Position numbers and translations under genes: made by a program. Positions 1 through 10,048 of a stretch of 53,922 nt of DNA are shown one piece after another. The DNA comes from Mycobacterium sp. URHD0025 (GTDB lineage: Bacteria; Actinomycetota; Actinomycetes; Mycobacteriales; Mycobacteriaceae): NCBI RefSeq assembly GCF_000426065.1, contig NZ_KE384491.1:703018-756939 (forward strand), given 5' to 3'. The first letter of the stretch is position 1, and each line of letters begins with the position of its first letter. The notes beneath the pieces were generated by a model that saw nothing but the letters and a program-made list of their open reading frames with translations, was not told the DNA's origin and did not search any database.

Positions 1-543
1 ATCCGCGGTGCAGCGACAGCGGGCGCGGCCACGGGGGCCTGGGTGACTGCGGGCTTCCCGCTGGCACCCAGGCGCGCCTCCACGCTGGCTCTGGTGGCAC
101 TGGTCTCCACCCAGCTGGCCCAGACCCTGATCGACTCGCACAGTCCGCTGGTGGTCGGTACCGCAGCCGGATCCCTGGTATGTCTGGGGGCACTGATCAG
201 CACCCCCGGGGTCAGTCAGATGCTGGGATGCACACCGCTCGATCCGCTCGGATGGGCGCACGCGCTCGCAGCGGCCGGTGTGGCCACAGGTGTCGCCGCC
301 GTTGCTCCGAGGCTGCTACTCAGGTTCGCCCCGATGCCTCGCGCTTCGATTCAGTCGTCTTCGACTCAGTCGTCGACGTCGAGCACGCCGCAGCGCCACA
401 GCACCGCATACAGCTCCCGCAACGGCAGAACCAGGACGCGGGACACAGCGTCGGTCAATGGATCAGACGGTGTGCCGGAGGCGGAAGTTCTCATCCCCTT
501 CACGGTCCGAAGTCGAGATCTCCAAGAGTCGAAGATGACGTGA
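1..543 (+). CDS. C-terminal part of a CtpI-like cation-transporting P-type ATPase (5' end outside window)
   Basis: The frame is open from the first base, so only the last 180 codons are visible. The segment has hydrophobic stretches and then a GCTPLDPLGW-type motif followed by another hydrophobic helix. I associate this with the C-terminal membrane region of the large mycobacterial ATPase CtpI; that is recall, not a search. No phosphorylation or ATP-binding motif lies in the visible part. The last 60 or so residues are Ser/Thr/Arg-rich, hydrophilic and low in complexity, so they are probably a cytoplasmic tail. The next gene starts 14 bases downstream on the same strand, which suggests co-transcription. 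Confidence in coding is good, in the name moderate. Confidence 0.55.
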   Translation: MRGAATAGAATGAWVTAGFPLAPRRASTLALVALVSTQLAQTLIDSHSPLVVGTAAGSLVCLGALISTPGVSQMLGCTPLDPLGWAHALAAAGVATGVAAVAPRLLLRFAPMPRASIQSSSTQSSTSSTPQRHSTAYSSRNGRTRTRDTASVNGSDGVPEAEVLIPFTVRSRDLQESKMT

Positions 544-557
544 CAGAGAGGTGACCA

Positions 558-830
558 ATGGCTGAAAAAACTGCGCAGCCCAGAGGGCACCGCCACGCGG
601 TGGACACCGTCCGCGACGCCCGCGGATTCGCCATGACACTGCCGGTCGTGGGCCGGGTCAAGGTGCCGCACCCTGAGCAGCTGGCCTATTACGGCGCACT
701 CGGCGTACTCGCGGCGGTGGAGATCATCGATTGGCCGGTTGCCCTGCTGCTCGGTGCGGGGCACGTGTTGATGCAGAACGAGCACAATCGGGTGGCCCAG
801 CAGGTCGGTGAGGCACTGGAGGACGCCTGA
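558..830 (+). CDS. small conserved-type membrane protein of unknown function
   Basis: This is a 90-residue protein starting at an ATG 10 bases after an AGAGAGG ribosome-binding sequence. The first 40 residues are basic and hydrophilic. Residues around 45-70 form one hydrophobic segment (YYGALGVLAAVEIIDWPVALLL) interrupted by a charged-aromatic EIIDW patch. The C-terminus is hydrophilic and acidic. One membrane-associated helix is likely. It follows the CtpI-like gene closely and may be an accessory subunit, which is inference from position only. I do not recognise a named family. Confidence 0.6.
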   Translation: MAEKTAQPRGHRHAVDTVRDARGFAMTLPVVGRVKVPHPEQLAYYGALGVLAAVEIIDWPVALLLGAGHVLMQNEHNRVAQQVGEALEDA

Positions 831-845
831 CCGCGCCGGCTGGAG

Positions 846-1642
846 TCAACCGAGCAGTTTCGCTCGCAAGGTGGCGACGGTCTCGGGCGGTACCCCGGCC
901 GCTTCGACGAAGCTGCCTATCGACCCATAGTCCTGCACCAGCCGGTCCCACGCCGCCAGGAGGTACTCCTCGCGGACACCCAGCACTTCATCGGTGAGCC
1001 GGGCCTCGGCGTAGGTGGCCAGCTCGGGTTCGTTCTGAGTCCTGGCCCGTACCGATTCCATGATCCGGTTCCGCAGAGCCGGTATCGCGCCGTTACTGGC
1101 CAGGAAGTCGGCAATGATGCGCTCCCGTTCGACACCGACGGTTTCCAGCACGGTGGCAACGGTGAACCCGGTACGGTCCTTGCCGGCGAAGCAATGAGCG
1201 ATCACCGGACGTTCTTGTGCCAGAAGGGAAATCACCTCTCGCACCGCGGCATGCGCGCCCGGCAGAGTCGGGAATTCCTCATACACCTCGGTCATGTACC
1301 GCCGGGCCGCGGTCGCGACGTCTTCACCCTCGGCGGATTCGGACATCACTCGCTGAAAGGTGTTCTCGTGCGGTGCATCCTGATTCGACGTGTCATCGGG
1401 ATGAAACGGCAGTAGGTGGACTGCAACGCCGTCGGGAACCTGCCCGGCGCCTTGCCGTTGCACCTCCTGGTGCGAGCGCAGATCCGCGACGTCGGTGATG
1501 CCGAGGCTGCGGAACACGGCGCGGCCCGCATCGGAGAGCTGGCTGAGCTGACTGGAGCGGTAGAGCAGGCCCGGCCGGACTCCGGTGATGTCGGCGACAT
1601 CCCGAAAGTTCCACGCCCCGGCCAGTTCTCCCAGTTCGACGG

Positions 1643-1646
<4 letters not shown>
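846..1646 (-). CDS. ptpB: PtpB-type tyrosine / dual-specificity phosphatase
   Basis: The 266-residue product has the phosphatase loop HCFAGKDRTG at residues 151-160, with nucleophile Cys152 and phosphate-binding Arg158. The N-terminal GAWNFRDVAD and the LLYRSSQLS segment match M. tuberculosis PtpB as I recall it (276 residues, same P-loop). PtpB is a secreted-type phosphatase acting on phosphotyrosine and phosphoinositides; that role comes from the family. The GTG start at 1646 was chosen because it overlaps the fadE2 stop as GTGA and begins the conserved region. The longer open frame upstream lies inside fadE2 and has no family similarity. The ptpB-fadE2 pairing is the one seen in M. tuberculosis. 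Confidence 0.9.
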
Positions 1647-2905
<1,259 letters not shown>

Positions 2906-2948
2906 GTCAGCCACGATAGCCACATGGTTAGACAGGTAGAAAGGTGGC

Positions 2949-3410
2949 ATGTCTGGAACCCGCCCGCCGTTGCCGCCCTTCACGCTCGAAACAGCCGTCC
3001 AGAAGGTCCAAGCCGCCGAAGATGCCTGGAACACCCGCGACCCGGAGCGGGTCAGCCACGCCTACACACCCGACTCACAGTGGCGCAATCGCGATCTGCA
3101 CATCGTCGGACGCGACCAGATCGTGGAGTTCCTGACCGCGAAATGGGAGCGCGAGCTGGATTACGTGCTGCGCAAGAGTTTGTGGGGATTCCGGGAGAAT
3201 CGGATGGCGGTGCGGTTCCAGTACGAGTGGCATGACGCGGCAGGGCAGTGGTACCGCAGTTACGGAAACGAACTGTGGCAGTTCACGCCCGAGGGCTTGA
3301 TGTCCCGGCGCGAGGCGAGCATCAACGATGTCCTCATCGAGGAGTCCCAGCGCCGCTACTTCGGCCCGCGCCCGGAATCGGAGTACGGCCGGGACATCGA
3401 GCTCTGGTAG
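2949..3410 (+). CDS. SnoaL-like / NTF2-fold protein (DUF1348 type)
   Basis: A 153-residue protein that opens with a helix containing AEDAWNTRDPERV and continues with YTPDSQWRNRD, typical of the small alpha+beta barrel NTF2/SnoaL fold. Trp and Tyr-rich strands follow (FQYEWHDAAGQWYRSYGNELW). Members assigned to DUF1348 have no settled activity, and I can see no catalytic residues that settle it here. The gene is divergent from fadE2, with 43 bases between the starts. Its 3' end overlaps the convergent MFS gene by 55 bases, so the two transcripts would be antisense there. Confidence 0.8.
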   Translation: MSGTRPPLPPFTLETAVQKVQAAEDAWNTRDPERVSHAYTPDSQWRNRDLHIVGRDQIVEFLTAKWERELDYVLRKSLWGFRENRMAVRFQYEWHDAAGQWYRSYGNELWQFTPEGLMSRREASINDVLIEESQRRYFGPRPESEYGRDIELW

Positions 3411-4621
3411 TCGGCCGGCCCCCGTTTCGCCGTACCCAGCGTGCAGGCCAGCACACCGGCCACCACCGCCAGGGCCATCACGGTGCCCGCCACGGCCGGC
3501 CAACCCGCGGCGTCGAACGCCAGCCCACCGGCCCAGCCGATGACGCTGGATCCCGCGTAGTAGAAGAGGTTGTACAGCGACGAGGCCTGGGCCTTGCTGT
3601 CACCGGCGTCGGCGCCGACCCAGCCTGACGCGATCGCGTGGGCGCCGAAGAACCCTGCGGTCGCGATCACCAGGCCGGCGAGTACCACGATGACGTTGCC
3701 GGCCATGGTGATCGCCACCCCGGCGATCATCGTGGCGATCGAGCCGAGCAGCACGGTCTTGCGGCCGAAGCGCGTGGCCTCGGCACCGGCCCGGGCCGAG
3801 GCCCAGGTGCCCGACAGGTAGGCCAAAAAGACCAGGCTCACCAGCGTCTGCGGCAGGTTGAACGGGGTGGCCATCAGCCGGAATCCGAGGAAGTTGTACA
3901 TCGCCACGAATCCGCCCATCAGCAGGAAGCCCTGGCTGTAGAGGACGAGCTGACGCGGTGAGCGCAGGTTCCGTGCCAGCCGCCGGGCGAGCTGGTGGCT
4001 GCGGGTCGGGGTGAAGCCCCGTGCGGGTGGGGCGAGCTTGACGAACGCGAACGCCGATAGACCGCACAAGACCGCGACCACGAGCACGCCGACGCGCCAC
4101 CCGGCGAACTCGGCGACGGGTCCGGTGACCAGGCGCCCGGCCAGTCCGCCGATCGTGGTCCCCGCCACGTAGGTGCCTGCCGCGCGGGCGGCATGTCCGG
4201 CCTCGATCTCCTCGGTGAGGTACGCGATCGCCACCGCGGGCACTCCGCCCAGCATCAAACCCTCGACCAGCCTGCCGGACAGGAGCAGCGTCACATTGGG
4301 GGCCAACGGCACGATGAGCCCGAGAACCGTTGCCGCGGTGATGGATATCGTCATCGCCTGAACGCGGCCGATGCGATCGGCCAGCGCCGACCACGGGATC
4401 ACGCCCAGTGCCAGGCCCACCGTGGCCGCCGAAATCGTCAGTGCGGCATGGGCGGCGCCGGTGCCCATGTCTCGGGCGATCAGCGGGAGGACGGCCTGGG
4501 GCGAGTACAGCTGGGCAAAGGTCGCGACGCCGGCGCAGAACAACGCGGCCAGCAGGCGTCGGTATTCGCTCGAGCCACGTGAATGCCCCTGCCAGTCAAC
4601 GGAGGTCAGGGAAGTGGACAC
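3356..4621 (-). CDS. major facilitator superfamily transporter (YnfM-like)
   Basis: The 421-residue protein has about 12 hydrophobic segments. The cytoplasmic loop between helices 2 and 3 reads SALADRIGRVQAMT, the classic MFS motif A position, and a second copy (GAEATRFGRKTVLL) lies in the second half. RLVEGLMLGGVPAVAIAYL is the helix 4 region of drug/solute exporters of the YnfM/CynX type. Substrate is unknown. A LysR gene ends 46 bases upstream on the same strand, so the regulator precedes the transporter rather than diverging from it. An inverted repeat at 4660-4683 lies in front of the gene. The 3' end overlaps the SnoaL-like gene. Confidence 0.85.
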   Translation of the reverse strand: MSTSLTSVDWQGHSRGSSEYRRLLAALFCAGVATFAQLYSPQAVLPLIARDMGTGAAHAALTISAATVGLALGVIPWSALADRIGRVQAMTISITAATVLGLIVPLAPNVTLLLSGRLVEGLMLGGVPAVAIAYLTEEIEAGHAARAAGTYVAGTTIGGLAGRLVTGPVAEFAGWRVGVLVVAVLCGLSAFAFVKLAPPARGFTPTRSHQLARRLARNLRSPRQLVLYSQGFLLMGGFVAMYNFLGFRLMATPFNLPQTLVSLVFLAYLSGTWASARAGAEATRFGRKTVLLGSIATMIAGVAITMAGNVIVVLAGLVIATAGFFGAHAIASGWVGADAGDSKAQASSLYNLFYYAGSSVIGWAGGLAFDAAGWPAVAGTVMALAVVAGVLACTLGTAKRGPADYQSSMSRPYSDSGRGPK

Positions 4622-4659
4622 TCAACCGACGTTAGAACGCCGACAAAGATGTGTCCAAT

Positions 4660-4683
4660 GCATGAGTTTACTCAAACTCATGC
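4660..4683. promoter_or_regulatory. perfect inverted repeat at the lysR end, upstream of the MFS gene
   Basis: The arms GCATGAGTTT and AAACTCATGC are perfect 10-base inverted repeats separated by ACTC. The element covers the last codons and stop of lysR and lies 39 bases in front of the MFS start. It could be an operator for the LysR protein (dyad with a T-N11-A possibility) or an intrinsic hairpin that reduces read-through from lysR. There is no U-tract. The choice between operator and hairpin is not decided by sequence. Confidence 0.5.
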
Positions 4684-5549
4684 GAATTGCGTATGACAAA
4701 CTCCGCCAGGCGTGCCGCCGCAGGCGGCAGTTCACGGTCGGCGTTCCAGGTCAGTCCGATCTGACGTTTGGCCGAACTCTCCGACAGCGGCACATACGCG
4801 GCGCCCGGTTCGGCGCGCTCGGGCCGTGGCACGGGCACGACGGCCACCCCGAAACCGGCCGCCACCAGGCCTTCCATGGTGGGGATCTCCATGGCCTCGA
4901 AAACCACAGGAGGTGCGATCCCGGCCTCGGCCCACAATTCGTCGGTGAGCTGGCGCAACCCGAAATCGGGCGCGAGGGCGACGAAGGGTTCGGCGGCCGC
5001 GTCGGCCAGCCGGATGCGGGAGCGTCGGGCGAAACGGTGTTCGCGGGGCACCGCCAGGCACAGCCTTTCCATATAGAGGCCGCGCCAGCGGAAGCCGTCC
5101 GGACGTGGTGACGTGATCGCGAGGTCGGCCTCACCGTTGGCCAGGCGTTCGACGATGTGGTGGGCAGCGCCCTGGAACAGCTCGAAGCGCACCAACGGAG
5201 CCTCCGCGCGGAACCGTCGCAGGAGATCCGGTACGAACCAGCCGGCCTGCGAATGCAGGAACGCCAGCCGTACCATCCCGGTCTCCGGATCGCGCAACTC
5301 GGCGATTCTCTCGGTGGCCGAACGCATTTCGGCGATACTGCGGCGCGCGTGCTCCAAAAGGATGTGGCCGTAGGCGTTGAGTCTCAGGCGCCGATTGACC
5401 CGATCGAACAGCGGCACGCCCACCTGGTCCTCGATGCGGGCCAGAGCACGCGACAGGGTGGGCTGGCTGATGCCGAGTTCGGCTGCGGCGTCGGTGACAT
5501 GCTCGGTTTCGGCGAGCACCACGAACCACTGCAGCTCGTCCAGATGCAT
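4668..5549 (-). CDS. LysR-family transcriptional regulator
   Basis: A 293-residue protein. Residues 1-60 form the winged helix-turn-helix (LQWFVVLAETEHVTDAAAELGISQPTLSRALARIE), with the linker helix after it. The rest is the periplasmic-binding-like effector domain (residues about 90-290). The ATG at 5549 starts the standard MHLDELQWF N-terminus; the longer open frame upstream lies over the divergent response-regulator start and is rejected. It is probably the regulator of the MFS gene downstream, because it is on the same strand and the repeat at 4660-4683 sits between them. The effector is unknown. Confidence 0.88.
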   Translation of the reverse strand: MHLDELQWFVVLAETEHVTDAAAELGISQPTLSRALARIEDQVGVPLFDRVNRRLRLNAYGHILLEHARRSIAEMRSATERIAELRDPETGMVRLAFLHSQAGWFVPDLLRRFRAEAPLVRFELFQGAAHHIVERLANGEADLAITSPRPDGFRWRGLYMERLCLAVPREHRFARRSRIRLADAAAEPFVALAPDFGLRQLTDELWAEAGIAPPVVFEAMEIPTMEGLVAAGFGVAVVPVPRPERAEPGAAYVPLSESSAKRQIGLTWNADRELPPAAARLAEFVIRNSHEFE

Positions 5550-5604
5550 ACCGCCGACTCTAAACGCGCTGATCACCGACACGCGCTGTGCCATGCTGTG
5601 GCGC

Positions 5605-6243
5605 ATGGCCGAAAAGGTTCGGGTGGTGGTTGGCGATGACCATCCGATGTTCCGCGAAGGCGTGGTGCGCGCCCTGACCTCCAGCGGTGAGATCGATGTG
5701 GTGGCCGAGGCCGACAACGGCGCAGACGCACTGGAATTGATCCGGACCCATCTGCCGCAGGTGGCCCTGCTGGACTACCGGATGCCGCAGCTCGACGGGG
5801 CCCAGGTGGCCGCCGCGGTGAGCCGCGACGACCTGCCTACGCGGGTGTTGCTGGTCTCTGCTCACGACGAATCCGCCATCGTCTACACCGCACTGCAGCA
5901 GGGGGCGGCGGGATTCCTGTCCAAGGAGTCCACCCGCAGCGAGCTGGTGAACGCCGTGCTGTCGTGTGCCAAGGGCCGCGACGTGCTGGACCCGAATCTG
6001 GCCGCCGGGCTGGCCGGTGAGATCCGTCGCCGCAACGAACCCGATGTGCCGACGCTGAGCCCGCGCGAACGTGAGGTGCTCACCCTGATCGCCGAGGGCC
6101 GCTCCATCCCGGCGATGGCCAAGGAGCTGTTCCTGGCGCCGTCGACGGTGAAGACCCATGTGCAACGGCTGTACGAGAAGTTGGGCGTGAGCGATCGGGG
6201 TGCGGTGGTTGCGGAGGCGATGCGCCGCCGGCTGCTGGATTGA
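5605..6243 (+). CDS. NarL/LuxR-family response regulator
   Basis: A 212-residue protein. The N-terminal receiver domain has the acidic pair Asp11-Asp12, the phosphoacceptor Asp57 in VALLDYRMPQ, the conserved Ser in LLVSAHD and Lys in FLSKE. The C-terminal LuxR HTH (about residues 145-210) contains LSPREREVLTLIAEG and STVKTHVQRLYEKLGV. The ATG at 5605 gives the usual short N-terminus; upstream frame is shadow of lysR. The sensor kinase follows 2 bases later, so the pair is one operon. It lies divergent to lysR with 55 bases between the starts. Confidence 0.92.
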   Translation: MAEKVRVVVGDDHPMFREGVVRALTSSGEIDVVAEADNGADALELIRTHLPQVALLDYRMPQLDGAQVAAAVSRDDLPTRVLLVSAHDESAIVYTALQQGAAGFLSKESTRSELVNAVLSCAKGRDVLDPNLAAGLAGEIRRRNEPDVPTLSPREREVLTLIAEGRSIPAMAKELFLAPSTVKTHVQRLYEKLGVSDRGAVVAEAMRRRLLD

Positions 6244-6245
6244 CC

Positions 6246-7412
6246 ATGGCCAGCGGGGGCGTCGTCGAATTCTTCAGCACTCAACCGGTCCGGGTCTCGG
6301 CGCTGTTGCGGCTGCCGCTGATCGGCCTCATCGTGGTGCTGGTCTCGGTGTGGGATGTCGACCACTGGTTGCCCGTCCTGTACGCGGTGATCCTGAGCGG
6401 GTATGCCGCCGTGGCCGTGCTCTGGCTGGTCGTGGTGTTCCGCGGGCCCATGCCGGCGTGGGCCGAGTGGGCCTCCACCGCGGTCGATGTGCTGGTGCTG
6501 GTCGCCCTGTGCGCGGTCTCGGGTGGTGCCACCGCGGCGCTGCTTCCGGTCTTCTTCCTGTTGCCGATATCTGTTGCGTTCCAGGATCGCCCGTGGCTGA
6601 CGGCGCTGCTCGGTGCCAGCACCGCACTGGGCTATCTCGCGGTCTGGATCCTCTATTCCAAGCGTGACGACAATGTCGGGTTGCCCGACGTCGTCTACAT
6701 GCACGTGGGATTCTTGGCCTGGCTGGCGGTCGCGTCCGCTGCGTTGTCCTTTGTGCTCGCGCGCCGTTCGGCGCGGGTCCGGACACTGATGGAGGTACGG
6801 CGCCAGCTCGTGTCGGAGTACACCCGGGCCGACGACCTGCGCAATGCCGAACTGGCCGAACGTCTTCACGACGGGCCGCTGCAGATCCTGCTGGCCGCTC
6901 GTCTGGACCTCGATGAGATCCGGGAACGCATTCCGGACGCGGGGCTGGACCGGGTGCGCGCGGCCCTCCACGAGACCGCGGTGGGACTGCGCTCCACGGT
7001 CACGGCGCTGCATCCCCAGGTGCTGGCGCAACTGGGGCTCACGCCGGCGGTGCGGGAATTGTTGCGTCAGTACGAGACTCGGCCAGATATCACGGTGCGG
7101 GCGGACCTGGGGGAGATCGGCCGTCCGGAAGGTCAGGCGCTGCTGTACCGCGCGGCCCGCGAACTGCTCTCCAACGTCAACAAGCATGCGGACGCAAGCA
7201 CCATTACCGTCGGCCTGTACCGCTCGGGCGACCGTGTGGTGCTGACCGTTGCCGACGACGGAAAGGGTTTCGACCCGTCGACGGTGGTCGGATCCGTGGC
7301 CGAAGGGCACATCGGGCTGGCCTCGCTGCAGGTCCGCGTCGAGGCGATGGGTGGCTCGATGGCGATCAGTTCGGAGCCCGGATTCGGTACTCAGGTCCGG
7401 GTCACGTTGTAA
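6246..7412 (+). CDS. sensor histidine kinase of the NarL/DesK class
   Basis: A 388-residue membrane kinase. Residues about 20-180 contain roughly five to six hydrophobic helices with no large extracellular loop, so it may sense the membrane or a small molecule. The dimerisation/phosphotransfer box is ERLHDGPLQ with His208 (HisKA_3 type). The ATPase domain shows the N-box region ARELLSNVNKHADAS and the G-box DDGKGFDPS. The ATG at 6246 was chosen over an in-frame TTG six bases earlier because it follows the regulator stop directly. Signal and targets are unknown. Confidence 0.9.
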   Translation: MASGGVVEFFSTQPVRVSALLRLPLIGLIVVLVSVWDVDHWLPVLYAVILSGYAAVAVLWLVVVFRGPMPAWAEWASTAVDVLVLVALCAVSGGATAALLPVFFLLPISVAFQDRPWLTALLGASTALGYLAVWILYSKRDDNVGLPDVVYMHVGFLAWLAVASAALSFVLARRSARVRTLMEVRRQLVSEYTRADDLRNAELAERLHDGPLQILLAARLDLDEIRERIPDAGLDRVRAALHETAVGLRSTVTALHPQVLAQLGLTPAVRELLRQYETRPDITVRADLGEIGRPEGQALLYRAARELLSNVNKHADASTITVGLYRSGDRVVLTVADDGKGFDPSTVVGSVAEGHIGLASLQVRVEAMGGSMAISSEPGFGTQVRVTL

Positions 7413-7418
7413 CCGCGA

Positions 7419-9041
7419 CTATTTCACGCAGGGGATACCGGAGACCTTCATCTGGCTCAGATCGGTGGGCGCCGCGGACTTGGTGCCGGACGCTGTCGCG
7501 GCAACGGTGGTCACCGGTGTGCTGGGTGTGGATTCCTCCGTCGTCTCGCCGGAAGAGTCCCACGTCGAATCGGAACCTGACTCCGACGAATTCGCCGAGG
7601 ACGATTCACTCGATCCGGTCAGGTACTGGTCGCCGGGAAAATCGGTGCCGAGCGTCAGTTGTACCGTCCCGGGGCTCACCTCTGAGGACGGGTTGGCGAT
7701 CACATCCAGCTCATCGGCCAGCGACTGGGCGGCAGCCTCGGCGCCGGTGCCGTAGTCGATCGTCGTGACCGCGGCCAGCGATTCGGCGTCGCCGATCTGA
7801 CCAGGAGTGAAACCGTTTGCGGAGAAGGTGGTTTCGAGCTGCGCGGCCAGGCCGGAGTAGGTGGAGGCATTGACCACGTCGAGCACCGCGCCGTGGCCCT
7901 GGAGGACATGGGCGGGCGCTGCCGGCGCGCTGGGAGCGCCGCCGGGTTGGGCGACCAGATCGCGCACGATGGCCCGGATGGTGGGGATGTCGACGATGTT
8001 GATGTCCTCGCCCATCGAATTCTGGCCGAACTCCTTGATGGGCAACGTGTAGAGCGTGGGCGGAGCGCCGGTCAGGGCCGAGGCCCGGCTCGCGAAGTTG
8101 GCCAGGTCGAAACCTGAATCAAGTGCGACATTCTGCTTGGTGACGTTGAGCAGATCCCGCAGCATCGTCGGGCTGGACAACGCGCCGCTCTTACCGAGTG
8201 CCGATACCAATGCGGCGATGAAGGCCTGTTGGCGCCGGGTGCGGTCGAGGTCGGTGAAGTTCTCGTCGTTGACGTCGCGGCGCTGTCGCACGAAGGCCAT
8301 CGCCTGTGCCGCGTCGATCTGCTGCACACCCCTACGGAAGTCGGCGCCGGAGAACGGATCAGCGGTGTCGGCGTTGAGGCACACCGTGATCGGTGCCACA
8401 GCCTTGGCGATCTGGAAGAACGCGCCGAGCGTGACCTCGACGAAATGGTCGATGGGAATGCCGAGCAGATTGCGCACCGTGGCGATCTGAGCCTTGCGGC
8501 CGGCCTCGCGGGCCTGCTGTTCATTCGTCGACGAATTCTCTGACGAGGACTCCAGCGTCTCCATCTCGCGCTGATAGGCCCAGCCGTAGGCCTGCTTGAC
8601 CTTGCCCTTGCACGGGTTGACGTCGCAGCCGGCCAACTCGACATAGTCGTCGCGCGGGATGGAGAAGGCCGTCGGTGGGCCGCCGTTGCCGGGCAGGTGC
8701 ACCACGATCAGCACGTTGGCGTTGTAGCCGCCGACGGTCTCGTCCCCGGCGTGCAATGCCTCGTAGATGTCCTGGGGCAGCGGGTTGCCGTGCTGATCCA
8801 GCCTGCTGTCCAGCCCCATGATGAGGATGTTCTCGGTGTCCCCGGAGGAGACCGGGCCGCCCTCGAGAGCGTTCGACGTGGTGATGCCGTCCAAGGCGCC
8901 GTGGTAGGACACCCAGCCGGTACCGGTTCCGGCCAGCACGGACGCCGCCACCAGGCCCACGGCGGCGCGGCGGGCGGCCCGTACGCCACGGCGCGGCATG
9001 CGGTGCCGGGGGGTGCCGGCGGTGTGGGCGGGTGTGTTCAT
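7419..9041 (-). CDS. LytR-CpsA-Psr (LCP) family cell-wall ligase with C-terminal LytR_C domain
   Basis: A 540-residue protein. A basic N-terminus precedes one membrane anchor (AAVGLVAASVLAGTGTGW). The LCP domain follows, with NILIMGLDSR, the SIPRDDYVEL arginine-aspartate motif and FVRQRRDVNDENFTDLDRTRRQQ, which carry the residues that bind polyprenyl pyrophosphate in the family. A LytR_C-like domain (about 400-490) and a Ser/Thr-rich tail end the protein. LCP enzymes in mycobacteria attach arabinogalactan to peptidoglycan; which paralogue this is I cannot say. An alternative ATG lies at 9053. The gene converges on the kinase with 6 bases between the stops. Confidence 0.87.
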   Translation of the reverse strand: MNTPAHTAGTPRHRMPRRGVRAARRAAVGLVAASVLAGTGTGWVSYHGALDGITTSNALEGGPVSSGDTENILIMGLDSRLDQHGNPLPQDIYEALHAGDETVGGYNANVLIVVHLPGNGGPPTAFSIPRDDYVELAGCDVNPCKGKVKQAYGWAYQREMETLESSSENSSTNEQQAREAGRKAQIATVRNLLGIPIDHFVEVTLGAFFQIAKAVAPITVCLNADTADPFSGADFRRGVQQIDAAQAMAFVRQRRDVNDENFTDLDRTRRQQAFIAALVSALGKSGALSSPTMLRDLLNVTKQNVALDSGFDLANFASRASALTGAPPTLYTLPIKEFGQNSMGEDINIVDIPTIRAIVRDLVAQPGGAPSAPAAPAHVLQGHGAVLDVVNASTYSGLAAQLETTFSANGFTPGQIGDAESLAAVTTIDYGTGAEAAAQSLADELDVIANPSSEVSPGTVQLTLGTDFPGDQYLTGSSESSSANSSESGSDSTWDSSGETTEESTPSTPVTTVAATASGTKSAAPTDLSQMKVSGIPCVK

Positions 9042-9133
9042 GGCACCTGTCATTATGGGGCCGTTCGCTGAGCGTGCACCCACCGGGGAAAAACGCTGGT
9101 CAACACCGGCGCCTCGGCACTACCGTGCCCAGC

Positions 9134-10048
9134 ATGAAATTGCGCATCGCCGTGGGCGTGCTGCTGTTGGCCGTCGTGGCGTTGCTGCTGAACGAACTGG
9201 TGGTGACCAAGAGGGTTCGCCCGGCCGAGCCGTTCGCAGGTGGGCACGTGCTGGAGCTGGACGGCCCCGATCTCAACGTGCGCGAGTACGGGCACCCGGG
9301 TGACCGTGCCGTGGTGTTGCTACACGGTTACTCGGCCTCGATCGAGTGGTGGGATCGGGTGGTCCAGGAACTCGCCCGCGATCAGCGGGTGATCGCGATC
9401 GATCTGGTGGGCCACGGTGGCTCGGAGGCACCCAGCGACGGCACCGCGTACGGCTCGGCGGAGCAGGCCAAGGCGGTGCACAGCGCGCTGCTGCAACTCG
9501 GTGTGCGCCACGCGGTGCTGATCGGGCATTCGATGGGCGGTTCGGTTTCGGCCGAACTGGCCCGGCAGTATCCGGACCTCGTCGAGCGCGTCGTGGTGTC
9601 CGATACCCCGGGGGCCGACGACCTCGCCTCCATGCCGCTGCTGGGAAAGATGGTGTGCTGGCCGGTGATCGGACCCTTCCTGGATCGGTTCCGCAGCGTG
9701 GATGCCATCACCGAGAGTTCTCTGCAGACCGGATTCGCCGCGGACTACCCGGTACCCGCGTACGCGCACCGCTCGTTGGAGCGCCTCACGTATGCCGGCG
9801 TGTGCGACTCCACAGAGGGCTCGCACCCGGTTGTGGAAACGCTTGCCGCACTGCACAAGCCGGTGCTGGTGGTGTGGGGTGACCAGGATGTGCTGACGCC
9901 GACGGCGCCCAACGTCGAGCGCTACACCGCGGCCGGGCTTCCCCCGGTGATCATCAAGGGCTCCGGGCACAGCCCGATGGTCGAGAAGCCAGATCAGTTT
10001 CTGGCCGCGGTGGCGGACTTCGTCAGGAACCCAGCCCCCGCGAGATGA
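9134..10048 (+). CDS. membrane-anchored alpha/beta hydrolase
   Basis: A 304-residue protein with an N-terminal hydrophobic segment (residues 5-20) that is an anchor or signal sequence. The hydrolase core shows the oxyanion region VVLLHGYSAS, the nucleophile elbow GHSMGG with Ser133, the acid in VVWGDQDVLTP and the base His in GSGHSPMVEKP. The ATG at 9134 follows a possible CCCAGC leader and gives the signal-like start; the longer frame overlaps the divergent LCP promoter. Substrate is unknown. The 3' end overlaps the convergent acyl-CoA dehydrogenase by 26 bases. Confidence 0.85.
   Translation: MKLRIAVGVLLLAVVALLLNELVVTKRVRPAEPFAGGHVLELDGPDLNVREYGHPGDRAVVLLHGYSASIEWWDRVVQELARDQRVIAIDLVGHGGSEAPSDGTAYGSAEQAKAVHSALLQLGVRHAVLIGHSMGGSVSAELARQYPDLVERVVVSDTPGADDLASMPLLGKMVCWPVIGPFLDRFRSVDAITESSLQTGFAADYPVPAYAHRSLERLTYAGVCDSTEGSHPVVETLAALHKPVLVVWGDQDVLTPTAPNVERYTAAGLPPVIIKGSGHSPMVEKPDQFLAAVADFVRNPAPAR

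Noticed and set aside
5883..7310. 475-codon minus-strand frame opposite the two-component genes
   Set aside because: It covers two genes with clear receiver, HTH and kinase motifs, and its product is low-complexity Gln/Arg/His.
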